Of a stretch of 64,000 nt of DNA, positions 40,100 to 48,069 are shown in pieces. The position numbers and the translations under genes are program-made. Every line of letters begins with the position of its first letter. Position 1 is the stretch's first letter. Origin of the DNA: Clostridium polynesiense (lineage in GTDB: Bacteria; Bacillota; Clostridia; Clostridiales; Clostridiaceae); assembly GCF_000820705.1 (NCBI RefSeq), contig NZ_CCXI01000012.1:1-64000 (forward strand), read 5' to 3'. Below the pieces are notes generated by a model. The model was not told where the DNA came from. It made no database searches and saw only the letters and a program-made list of their open reading frames with translations.

Positions 40100-40230
40100 T
40101 CTTATAATAGACAATCTATTTTAATTAAAGGATAAATAATATATTTACAAAAATCTGTGATACAAGCATAAGGATGACTTAAGGGCTCGATAGAAAAGGT
40201 TTACAAAGGTGTTATAAAAGGGGGATTGAA

Positions 40231-43044
40231 TTGAAAGAGAAAATTTTAGAGTATATAAGAAGTATGACTGAAAATTGTGACGTTAGTACTTTAATTAGCG
40301 AATTAAATTCAGAAAATATAGCGCTTAAATTTAATATAAAACGAAATACTGTGAGCCATTACCTTAATGAGAGTATAGGTCAAGAATTAGTAAAAATTAA
40401 TACAAGACCGGTACTTTTTCTAAACAAAATGATGTTTGAGAAGCGGTTTTTTCCTTTATCAAAGTGTGTATACTCTAGTATTAAAGAATTATTCAATGAA
40501 GAAAATAAAGAAGTCTGCGGGGATAATAATGTGTTTAGTAAGATGGTAGGCTGCAATGGAAGCTTAAAAAAGCCCATTGAACAAATTATCAGTTCTGTAT
40601 TTTATCCTGATAATAGCCTTCCAATATTAATTTATGGACCTACAGGTACAGGTAAAAGCTATATGGCAAATCTAATGTTTGAGTTTTCAGTAAAGAATAA
40701 AGTGCTGCCTAAAGATGCTCCATTTTACATATTTAATTGTGCGCAATATGCTAATAATCCGGAACTTTTATCCAGCAATCTATTTGGATATGTTAAAGGT
40801 GCCTTTACGGGAGCTGTTGCTGATACTAAGGGAATATTGGAAGAGTCTGATGGAGGGATGCTGTTCTTAGACGAGGTTCACAGGCTTAATGGTGAAAATC
40901 AGGAAAAGCTGTTCACTTTTCTTGATAAAGGTATATTCAGGAGAGTAGGAGAAAGTGATAAGTGGCGTAAAGCAAGTATTAGAATAGTAATGGCAACCAC
41001 AGAAAATATTAATTCATCCTTTCTGGAAACCTTTATAAGAAGAATACCTATTGTTGTAACACTGCCTTCTTTAGAGGAGAGAGGATATGAAGAAAAACTT
41101 CAATTTATATATATGTTCTTCCACAGAGAAAGTAAGATTCTTAATCGTAAACTAGTTATCTCCGGAAGAGTTATAGATACTCTTCTTTATAATACTTCAA
41201 AAGGAAACGCCGGGGGACTTTACAGTACTATAAAGTATACTTGTGCCAAGGCTTATGTGAAGAGTAAAGATAAAAAGGATGTATATATTAATTTGCGCAA
41301 CCTGCCTGATGATGTTATTAACAGTACAGCTGCTCCAAATTTATCTGAGGATCTTAAAAGTAGAAAGATATTAATTTCTCCTAGTAAAGATTATAAGAAG
41401 GAATTAACTTTTAAAAAGGATGATGTAGAGGAATTAACCAGTTTCTTTGAAGAAATATGCTATTATTATAAAAAGTACTGTACAGGGAAAATCGACCCAA
41501 GGCTACTTGAATATTTTTCTTTTAAGGCTATAAAAAAAATAATCGACTGCTTTATTATTAGTCATAATGCAAAATATGAAGAAAATATGTTTGGATATAT
41601 TTTAAACATTGTAGAGAAAGCACTGAACGATACGTCTCTTCTTTATAATTTGAAATTCACCAGTAATAACATATACTTCATTTCCGCTTATTTTCACATA
41701 AGAGGTTCAAGAAAATATAAGATTAAAGGAAAAATAAAAGATGAACTGTTGTGTGAATACAAAGAAAAATATTACAAGGAGTATATTATAGCTAATAAAA
41801 TATTAACCTTGATTTATGAGGACTTAGAGATTTCAATTGAAAATGAAGACAAGTTATTATTGACTATATTTTTGGCTAGTTTAGGCCTTGATTCTGATTT
41901 TGACAGCATAAAACCTATTTTATTGACTTATGGAGATAAAACTGCCAGTAGAATATGTGATGCAGTAAATATAATCTTAAAGAATAATATATTTGAAGGG
42001 ATAAATGTACCTATAGTACATAATATATTCGAAGGAACGGATGTATCTTTAGAACAGAATAAATTTGAAGGTTTGGATACATTCACTTCTCCCACCGTAG
42101 AAGCTATTTCTGAGAGAATTCTAAAGTATACCAAGGATAATGATATAAGAAAAGGATTGCTAATCTTATCAGATATAATTCCTATAAAGGAACTATATAT
42201 TAGCCTGCAAAAAGTAATTACAGTTCCTTTTGTTTTAATAAACAACACATCAGCCAATATAGCTATTAAGATAGGAAGTTATTTGCTTGATAATTATGAT
42301 ATGGAGGAAATAGTTAGAAATATTGAAGAAGATAATAAAATTCAATATTATGTTAATTATTCAGGAGAAAAGGATAAGGCATTATTAGCTATTTGTCCTA
42401 CTGGACTAGGTGTAGCTCAAAAGCTGAAGAATATTTTAAAGAAGAGTATTCCAAAGGAGATAGATGTAAAGATTATAGATTATCAATATGAGAGCATAAA
42501 AGATTTTGACAAGCAATCCATGATTTTTAAACAATATGACGTCATAGGAGCCATTGGACCTATAAATCCAAATATAGTAGGGATACCCTTTATATATCTT
42601 CATGATATTACTTCTGAAAATGCCGGTGAAAGTATTAATAAAATGTTTGAAACAGTGGCCAGTAAGAATCAAATCGATACTATTATAAACAGCCTTGTAA
42701 TTAGTTTATCCTTAAAAAGGCTAATAGGTAATATAACAATTTTAGATAAAGATAAATTGTTATATGAAATTTCAGACTCTTTGGGCAATTATGAGCGTTT
42801 GTCGAACTGTAAGCTAAATAACAGGATAAGATATAACGTTTATTTTCATGTAAGTTGTTTGGTGGAGAGATTAATAAGAAACTCTCCTATTGATACCTGC
42901 GAGGATCTGGAAAGATTTATAAAAACAAAGGGCGAGGAAATAGAATTGATAAAAATGGCTTTTAGTGGAATTGAAGATTCCTACAATATAGATATCCCTA
43001 TCACGGAAATAAAATATCTGTATAATTTGCTCAAAGGAAAGTAA
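40231..43044 (+). CDS. LevR-type sigma-54-dependent activator with PTS regulatory domains
   Basis: A protein of 937 residues. Order: HTH (about 1-60); AAA+ domain with Walker A GPTGTGKS at 136 and the sigma-54 contact loop GAFTGA at 190-195; PRD1 (about 400-540); mannose-EIIA-like domain (about 560-680); EIIB-Gat-like domain with Cys722 in CPTGLG; PRD2 with His873. In the EIIA-like domain the usual active His is Tyr567 (LLTYGDKTAS). The domain also carries three 12-residue repeats (NIFEG-type) from three 36-bp DNA repeats at 41984-42091. TTG start with AAAAGGGG 6 nt upstream. It probably activates the -24/-12 promoter at 43409. Confidence 0.93.
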   Translation: MKEKILEYIRSMTENCDVSTLISELNSENIALKFNIKRNTVSHYLNESIGQELVKINTRPVLFLNKMMFEKRFFPLSKCVYSSIKELFNEENKEVCGDNNVFSKMVGCNGSLKKPIEQIISSVFYPDNSLPILIYGPTGTGKSYMANLMFEFSVKNKVLPKDAPFYIFNCAQYANNPELLSSNLFGYVKGAFTGAVADTKGILEESDGGMLFLDEVHRLNGENQEKLFTFLDKGIFRRVGESDKWRKASIRIVMATTENINSSFLETFIRRIPIVVTLPSLEERGYEEKLQFIYMFFHRESKILNRKLVISGRVIDTLLYNTSKGNAGGLYSTIKYTCAKAYVKSKDKKDVYINLRNLPDDVINSTAAPNLSEDLKSRKILISPSKDYKKELTFKKDDVEELTSFFEEICYYYKKYCTGKIDPRLLEYFSFKAIKKIIDCFIISHNAKYEENMFGYILNIVEKALNDTSLLYNLKFTSNNIYFISAYFHIRGSRKYKIKGKIKDELLCEYKEKYYKEYIIANKILTLIYEDLEISIENEDKLLLTIFLASLGLDSDFDSIKPILLTYGDKTASRICDAVNIILKNNIFEGINVPIVHNIFEGTDVSLEQNKFEGLDTFTSPTVEAISERILKYTKDNDIRKGLLILSDIIPIKELYISLQKVITVPFVLINNTSANIAIKIGSYLLDNYDMEEIVRNIEEDNKIQYYVNYSGEKDKALLAICPTGLGVAQKLKNILKKSIPKEIDVKIIDYQYESIKDFDKQSMIFKQYDVIGAIGPINPNIVGIPFIYLHDITSENAGESINKMFETVASKNQIDTIINSLVISLSLKRLIGNITILDKDKLLYEISDSLGNYERLSNCKLNNRIRYNVYFHVSCLVERLIRNSPIDTCEDLERFIKTKGEEIELIKMAFSGIEDSYNIDIPITEIKYLYNLLKGK
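41984..42091 (+). repeat. Three diverged 36-bp tandem repeats inside the LevR-like gene
   Basis: Codons for F-E-G recur at 41992, 42028 and 42064, exactly 36 bp apart, each in an N-x-F-E-G-x-x-(V/T) context. The repeats keep the reading frame and enlarge a loop of the EIIA-like domain. Confidence 0.8.
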
Positions 43045-43050
43045 CAGTAG

Positions 43051-43223
43051 GAGGATGACAACTCTGCGCTTCAGTACTTTCCCCAAAGCCTATACATTTT
43101 TAGTGCATCTGATATAAATGATAATCTTGTTATATATAATACTAGGAGCAGAAAAGATTCCAATGTAGATATTGATAGATTAGAACTGATTAAAGACACT
43201 ATTAAAAAGCTGATAATGAAATA
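43051..43223 (+). pseudogene. Start-less ORF remnant after the activator gene
   Basis: An open frame of about 57 codons, ending in TAA near 43223, encodes SASDINDNLVIYNTRSRK and NVDIDRLELIKDTIKKLIMK. No start codon exists after the preceding TAG. GGAGG at about 43050 leads instead to a 20-codon ATG ORF in another frame. It looks like the C-terminal remnant of an unrecognised protein. Confidence 0.35.
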
Positions 43224-43243
43224 AAAATATGTAAAAGACAATC

Positions 43244-43276
43244 GCCGCCAATATTATATATTGGCGGCTCATTTTA
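43244..43276 (+). terminator. Terminator after the activator gene
   Basis: A perfect 11-bp GC-rich stem (43244-43254 with 43258-43268), then TCATTTTA. Confidence 0.75.
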
Positions 43277-43324
43277 ACTGGGATAGTTTATATTGAAAAT
43301 TTAATTAGTGGGACTGAAAAGGTT

Positions 43325-43409
43325 AACAGTGTCAAAAGATAGTTATGAAACATTGTTATTCTTTTCAATTACATCAGTAAAATCCAGTGCAAACGGTTTC
43401 GACACTGTT
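43325..43409. promoter_or_regulatory. Inverted repeat AACAGTGTC...GACACTGTT upstream of the sigma-54 promoter
   Basis: A 9-bp perfect inverted repeat with arms 76 bp apart. The distal arm sits about 85 bp upstream of -24, where sigma-54 activators usually bind; the proximal arm abuts -24. It may be the binding site of the LevR-like protein (inference). Confidence 0.45.
43388..43401. promoter_or_regulatory. Candidate CcpA cre site
   Basis: TGCAAACGGTTTCG matches the cre consensus TGWAANCGNTNWCA at 12 of 14 positions. Just upstream of -24, it would allow catabolite repression. Confidence 0.45.
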
Positions 43410-43426
43410 TGGCATCCTTATTGCTA
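43409..43426 (+). promoter_or_regulatory. Sigma-54 promoter (-24/-12)
   Basis: TTGGCATCCTTATTGCTA has GG at 43411-43412 and GC at 43423-43424, exactly 12 bp apart, matching TTGGCACN5TTGCT at nearly every position. It directs the PTS operon starting at 43462 and fits the LevR-type activator immediately upstream. Confidence 0.85.
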
Positions 43427-43461
43427 TTTAATTAAGTGAATGCATCGAAATTAAAATAATA

Positions 43462-43890
43462 GTGAAAGGAGTGTCTAAAATAGGGGACTTAACCAAGGTA
43501 GAGGAAGCACTGCCAGAAATTCTTGTATTAACTCATGGTTATTTTGGAAAGGAATTAATAAAAAGTGCAGAAATGATCATGGGAACTATTGAAGGAATTA
43601 ACTTTATACCTTTAACTACGGATTTTTCTGTAGAAGAGTATAGGGATATGGTAGGTAATGCTATTAATGGAATGAAGGAAGGATCTGTTATTTTACTAGA
43701 TTTACTAGGAGGAACACCTTGTAATACCGTGGCAATATTTTCTAGAACTCGGCAGGTTGATGCAATTGTTGGAGTTAATTTATGTATACTTATGGAGACC
43801 GCTCTATTAAGAGGTAAGTATAAGGGAAAAGAATTATGTGAGCAGGTATTAGAGAGTACTCAATGCAGTATTCAAAAATTAAAATTATAA
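43462..43890 (+). CDS. PTS mannose/fructose/sorbose-family EIIA component
   Basis: A mannose-type EIIA of up to 142 residues, with the phospho-His in ILVLTHGYFGKELIKSAE and LLDLLGGTPCNTVAIF. The start is uncertain. GTG 43462 overlaps the best ribosome site (AAAGGAG, 43465-43471), whose optimal spacing points to ATA at 43480. The conserved domain starts only near residue 20. It phosphorylates the EIIB encoded at 44979. It is the first gene of a sigma-54-driven operon. Confidence 0.88.
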   Translation: MKGVSKIGDLTKVEEALPEILVLTHGYFGKELIKSAEMIMGTIEGINFIPLTTDFSVEEYRDMVGNAINGMKEGSVILLDLLGGTPCNTVAIFSRTRQVDAIVGVNLCILMETALLRGKYKGKELCEQVLESTQCSIQKLKL

Positions 43891-43915
43891 GGTAACAATG
43901 GGAGGAGTTTGAGTT

Positions 43916-44959
43916 ATGAAGTATAAGATTCTTGTAATGGAAGAAATAGGTCAATTAGCTATTAGGGAAGCTGAGGTTCCAAAACCAGACAAAGGACAAG
44001 TTCTTGTTAGGATTAAAAACTGTAATATATGTACTACAGATTGGCAGAACTGGAATGGAATGAGGGGTAAATCTAATAAATCCTTCCCTTATGCGCCAGG
44101 ACATGAGGCTGCTGGAATTATTGAAGCAATAGGTGAAGATGTTGAGGGATTCAAAGTTGGTGAGCATATTGCTGTTGGATATACCGGTTGTGGATATTGT
44201 GATGAGTGTAAAAAAGGAAATACTAAAAGCTGTAAAATCAATACTGAAATATATCCAGTAGAAGGGGTTACAGGAGGCTTTGGAATGAGCCAGTTTATGC
44301 TGATAAATAAAAATCAGGTTTTCAAAGTAAACGAAAACCTTCCATTTGAAGAGGCATGCTATTTGGAGCCTTTAGCAACTGCTGTTCATGGAGTAAGAAA
44401 ATTATCTGTTAATCCAGGAGATACTCTTCTTGTAATAGGCGCAGGTAATATGGGCTTGGTTAATGCTCAGGTTGCAAGAGCATTTGGTTGCAGAGTTTTT
44501 GTAAGTGAAGTTGATGAAACTCGTATAGCATTAGCTAAATCTTTAGGCTTTGAAGTTATGAACCCTATAAAAGATGATATAGTTAAATTTTCAAATGATT
44601 TCTGCAATGGTTACGGACTAGACCACGTAGTTGTTGCAGTAGGAAACACAGTAGCAACAGACCAAGCCTTTAAAGTGGTAAAAAGAGGTGGAAAGGTTTT
44701 ATTATTTGCTGCAGGATATCCTTCACCAGAATTAAATTTAGATGTTAATAAAGTACACTATGGGAATTGGCATATAATTGGAACGGGAGGAGCTAGTGTA
44801 GGGGATTACTGCTTATCAAATAAGTACCTTTCAGATGGAACCGTTAAGGTTGATAAATTAGTTTCATATAAGGTACCACTTGAAGAATATGAGAAAGCCT
44901 TCACTTTAGCAGCAACTCCAGGAAACTATAGGGTGTCTTTAGTTTTATGGGATAAATAG
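43916..44959 (+). CDS. Zinc-dependent medium-chain dehydrogenase (sorbitol/threonine-dehydrogenase-like)
   Basis: An MDR enzyme of 347 residues. Catalytic zinc ligands are in NCNICTTDWQNW and APGHEAAG with the Glu of YLEPLATAVHG. The structural zinc loop is CGYCDECKKGNTKSC. The NAD site is LLVIGAGNMGLVNAQ. It probably oxidises a polyol (phosphate) to a ketose (phosphate). Its place inside the PTS operon, between EIIA and EIIB, suggests that the imported substrate is a sugar alcohol or that it acts on the phosphorylated product. Confidence 0.85.
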   Translation: MKYKILVMEEIGQLAIREAEVPKPDKGQVLVRIKNCNICTTDWQNWNGMRGKSNKSFPYAPGHEAAGIIEAIGEDVEGFKVGEHIAVGYTGCGYCDECKKGNTKSCKINTEIYPVEGVTGGFGMSQFMLINKNQVFKVNENLPFEEACYLEPLATAVHGVRKLSVNPGDTLLVIGAGNMGLVNAQVARAFGCRVFVSEVDETRIALAKSLGFEVMNPIKDDIVKFSNDFCNGYGLDHVVVAVGNTVATDQAFKVVKRGGKVLLFAAGYPSPELNLDVNKVHYGNWHIIGTGGASVGDYCLSNKYLSDGTVKVDKLVSYKVPLEEYEKAFTLAATPGNYRVSLVLWDK

Positions 44960-44978
44960 TAATAATCGGAGGGGTAAT

Positions 44979-45455
44979 ATGGGTAAAATATGTTTAATAC
45001 GCGTAGATAGCAGGTTAATACATGGACAAGTAATGACTATGTGGTCAAAGGTAAATGGTATAAATCACATATTAGTTATAGATGATGTAGTGGCCAATGA
45101 TCCTTTTATGAAGGATGTATACCTTATGGCTGTTCCAGATACTTTAGGAGTAACGATTTGTTCCGTGGAAGATGCAGCTGAAAGGTGGAAATCTAATAAT
45201 CTGCCTGATGCTAACTTATTAGTTTTAATAAAGGATGTACATACTGCACATAGAGTATGGAGGGCTGGATTCCCAATTGATAGTATACAAATAGGAAATC
45301 TGACTCCAGAGAAGAAGACAAAGATACTGCATCCTTCCAGCAGATTAAGTGAGGAGCATATTCCTGAACTTTTGGAGATGGCGGAAGCGGGAATAGATGC
45401 ATATGCTCAGTCTGTTCCTACTGAGAAAAAGATAAAGATAAAGTCCTTAGTTTAA
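44979..45455 (+). CDS. PTS mannose/fructose/sorbose-family EIIB component
   Basis: EIIB of 158 residues with the phospho-His in RVDSRLIHGQVMTMW and IGNLTPEKKTKI. Mannose-family EIIB proteins are phosphorylated on histidine rather than cysteine. It forms the transport complex with EIIC and EIID encoded next. Confidence 0.93.
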   Translation: MGKICLIRVDSRLIHGQVMTMWSKVNGINHILVIDDVVANDPFMKDVYLMAVPDTLGVTICSVEDAAERWKSNNLPDANLLVLIKDVHTAHRVWRAGFPIDSIQIGNLTPEKKTKILHPSSRLSEEHIPELLEMAEAGIDAYAQSVPTEKKIKIKSLV

Positions 45456-45479
45456 TATGGGTATTGAGGAGGATATTTT

Positions 45480-46241
45480 ATGTTAGTTCAATCGTTTTTT
45501 ATTGGTATATTGTATTTCTTTTGCAGATGGACACCAAACTATACTTTTCTTTTAGAAGCTGTATATAAGCCGACCTTCCTGGCTGTTATTATAGGTTTAA
45601 TAATGGGGGATGTAAAGACTGCTTGTATTATAGGTGCTTATCTACAGGCAGTTTACCTAGGTCTTGTTACTAATCTAGGCGGTGTTGCTACAATAGATAA
45701 AGGTTTAGGAAGCTGTATAGTAATCCCATTGGCTTTAGCCACTGGTATGAGCCCTGAATTAGCAGTGAGCTTTGCGATTCCTTTTGGTCTTTTGGGAACA
45801 TTGACAATCAACTTGTCTAAAGTATATATGTCATTCATAGCTAATATGGTTGATAAGGTTGCAGAACAAGGAAATGCTGTTAAGGTCCGTTTATTACATC
45901 TTGGCGGAAGTGCTGCCTATTGGGTCGTATTTGGTATAATTCCTGTCACATTAATTGTTTATCTTGGACCAAATGCTGTATCTGCTGTTATAAATCTAAT
46001 ACCACAAAGATTAGTTACAGGTTTAACAGTTGCAGGTGGTTTAATGCCGGCTCTTGGTTTTGCTATGACAGTAAGGGTAATTGGACGAAAGGATTATCTA
46101 CCTTTCTTCTTCTTAGGATTCTTCCTAGTAAAATATTTTGAACTGCCTTCAATAGGTTGTGCAATATTTGCAGCTATAGCTGCGGTAATATATATTCAAT
46201 TGAGTGGGGGGAAAGCAGATGGAAAAGCAGCAGCAGCCTAG
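45480..46241 (+). CDS. PTS mannose/fructose/sorbose-family EIIC component
   Basis: An integral membrane protein of 253 residues (EII-Sor family) with YLQAVYLGLVTNLGGVATID and repeated hydrophobic helices. GGAGGATATTTT precedes the ATG. It overlaps the EIID gene by 23 bp. Confidence 0.92.
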   Translation: MLVQSFFIGILYFFCRWTPNYTFLLEAVYKPTFLAVIIGLIMGDVKTACIIGAYLQAVYLGLVTNLGGVATIDKGLGSCIVIPLALATGMSPELAVSFAIPFGLLGTLTINLSKVYMSFIANMVDKVAEQGNAVKVRLLHLGGSAAYWVVFGIIPVTLIVYLGPNAVSAVINLIPQRLVTGLTVAGGLMPALGFAMTVRVIGRKDYLPFFFLGFFLVKYFELPSIGCAIFAAIAAVIYIQLSGGKADGKAAAA

Positions 46242-47058
46242 TATAAAAGGAAAGTTAACAAAAAAAGATATATTTTTTGCCTGGTTAAGATGGAATTTGA
46301 CAGCCCATGTGGGACAATCAACAGATAGACTTATGGGAGTAGGTTTTTGTTCTGCTATCAGTAAGACCTTAGAAAAGTTATATCCTAATAAAGAGGATTT
46401 ATCCAGAGCTCTTAAAAGGCACTTGTCTCTATTTAATACTCAGTGTAACTGGGGGAGTATTATAGGCGGAGCTGTCATAGCATTAGAGGAAGAAAAGTCT
46501 ATGGATGATGCTGCTGTTCCTGATGAAGTTATTACTGGTTTCAAGACCGGGCTTATGGGTCCTGTAGCTGGAATTGGAGATACTATAGACTGGCTTACCA
46601 TTTCTCCGATATTAACTTCCATGTTTCTTCCTGCAGCTAAAGAAGGAAGTGTTATAGCTTCATTGGCATCCGCATTACTTTTTGGTCTTATATGTACTCC
46701 TATAGGCTTCACTTTATTTCATCTTGGGTACAATAAAGGACGTAGTTCTATTACTACTTTATTAAAAGGAAGCAGAATTAAAAAATTAATAGATGGATCA
46801 TCAATTATGGGATTGTTTATGATGGGGGCATTATGTGCCAACTTTGTTAAGGCTCAAACTTCTCTTTCAATCACCACTGCAAATGAAGTATTCGAAATTC
46901 AAAAATATATAGATATGATATTCCCAGGATTGCTTTCATTAGCTACTGTAATGTTAACGTATTACTACTTGGAAAAACGTGGTAATAAGTATATGAATGC
47001 TTTAGTAGGATTGTTGGTTGCAGGAGTAGTGTTAGGAGCTTTAGGAATTTTAAAATAA
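46219..47058 (+). CDS. PTS mannose/fructose/sorbose-family EIID component
   Basis: A membrane component of 279 residues of the EIID-Man family with LTKKDIFFAWLRWNLTAHVG, FNTQCNWGSIIGGAVIALEE and GPVAGIGDTIDWLTISPI. ATG 46219 is chosen after GGGGGGAAAG; GTG 46204 would lie in that site. EIID is found only in the mannose PTS family, confirming the system type. Confidence 0.93.
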   Translation: MEKQQQPSIKGKLTKKDIFFAWLRWNLTAHVGQSTDRLMGVGFCSAISKTLEKLYPNKEDLSRALKRHLSLFNTQCNWGSIIGGAVIALEEEKSMDDAAVPDEVITGFKTGLMGPVAGIGDTIDWLTISPILTSMFLPAAKEGSVIASLASALLFGLICTPIGFTLFHLGYNKGRSSITTLLKGSRIKKLIDGSSIMGLFMMGALCANFVKAQTSLSITTANEVFEIQKYIDMIFPGLLSLATVMLTYYYLEKRGNKYMNALVGLLVAGVVLGALGILK

Positions 47059-47092
47059 CAGAAATATAATAATCAAGGAGTGTAGTTTTATT

Positions 47093-47932
47093 ATGTTTGT
47101 TAGTATGAAGCCTATTTTAGAAGAGGCAACAAAAAAAGGTTATGGAGTTGTAGCTCCAAGTATATTTGATGCGCTTTCTATAGAGTTTAGTTTTAAAAAG
47201 GCATTAGCGTTAAGATCTCCAATAATATTGAATACTGGTGGACCCTTTGACTTAAAATTTCTTACAGAAGTAGCTAAATACTACAGTAACAAATATCCAG
47301 AGGTTCCAGTTGCATTGAATTTAGACCATGGTGATAACTTTGATCAGATAATGACTGCAATTAGAGCCGGTTTTTCTTCTGTTATGTTAGATAGATCTTC
47401 AGCTTCTTTTGAAGATAACGTTAAAGAAACAGCAGAAGTAGTCAGAGCTGCTCATATAGTTGGAGTTTCTGTTGAGGCAGAATTAGGACATGTAGGTATG
47501 GGACTTCAGTATGATGACAGTGAAGATAACTTAACAAGAGTTGAGGATGCTGTGAAATTTGTAGAATTAACTGGAGTTGATTTTCTGGCTGTAGCTATAG
47601 GAACAGCGCATGGGCACTATAAAGGAACGCCTAAAATAAATTTTCAAAGACTGGATGAGATAAGAAAAGCAATAGACATACCACTTGTACTACATGGTGG
47701 TTCCTCTTCAGGAGATGACAATTTACAAAAATCGATAAAACATGGTATCAGTAAAATAAACATTGGTACAGATTTAAGAGATGCTGCAGTTCATGCAATG
47801 ACAGATTATCTATCAGATTATGACCCACATAAGAGGGGGATTTTAAATGAAATATTTAGAGTTTCAATGGATGCTTATGCAAATAAATTAGAGTATTATA
47901 TTAAACTATTTGGATCAAATAATCGTTGGTAG
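47093..47932 (+). CDS. Class II ketose-bisphosphate aldolase
   Basis: A zinc aldolase of 279 residues, near the usual length. Ligands and active residues: ALNLDHGDNFDQI, VEAELGHVGMG, AIGTAHGHYKG, LVLHGGSSSGD and KINIGTDLRDA. It cleaves a ketose (bis)phosphate to dihydroxyacetone phosphate and an aldehyde. Substrate choice (fructose- or tagatose-1,6-bisphosphate, or a related ketose-1-phosphate) cannot be read. It ends the sigma-54-controlled operon, so it probably completes breakdown of the imported sugar. No sugar-phosphate kinase is in the operon. Confidence 0.9.
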   Translation: MFVSMKPILEEATKKGYGVVAPSIFDALSIEFSFKKALALRSPIILNTGGPFDLKFLTEVAKYYSNKYPEVPVALNLDHGDNFDQIMTAIRAGFSSVMLDRSSASFEDNVKETAEVVRAAHIVGVSVEAELGHVGMGLQYDDSEDNLTRVEDAVKFVELTGVDFLAVAIGTAHGHYKGTPKINFQRLDEIRKAIDIPLVLHGGSSSGDDNLQKSIKHGISKINIGTDLRDAAVHAMTDYLSDYDPHKRGILNEIFRVSMDAYANKLEYYIKLFGSNNRW

Positions 47933-47992
47933 TTGTTTGACTCATATAATTGATTATAGTGCAATAGGATTTACTTTGTTGTAAGATAACTT

Positions 47993-48031
47993 GAATTGAA
48001 GATGCTTTGCTGCATCTTCAATTCTCTATTT
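47993..48031 (+). terminator. Terminator of the mannose-family PTS operon
   Basis: A perfect 13-bp stem (47993-48005 with 48012-48024) followed by TCTATTT. Confidence 0.75.
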
Positions 48032-48069
48032 AAATAAACTTATTTTCAAATGTGGGAGGAATGGTTAGT

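Larger units (their letters stand above)
39807..40230. other. Intergenic region between the oxidoreductase remnant and the sigma-54 activator
   Basis: 424 bp, A/T-rich. It holds a terminator at 39920-39953 and the promoter at 40071-40099; nothing else is supported. Confidence 0.6.
43224..43461. other. Regulatory region of the mannose-family PTS operon
   Basis: It contains, in order, a terminator (43244-43268), one arm of an inverted repeat (AACAGTGTC, 43325-43333), a cre-like site (43388-43401), the second arm (GACACTGTT, 43401-43409) and the -24/-12 promoter (43409-43426). The EIIA gene begins about 40-50 bp downstream. Confidence 0.6.
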
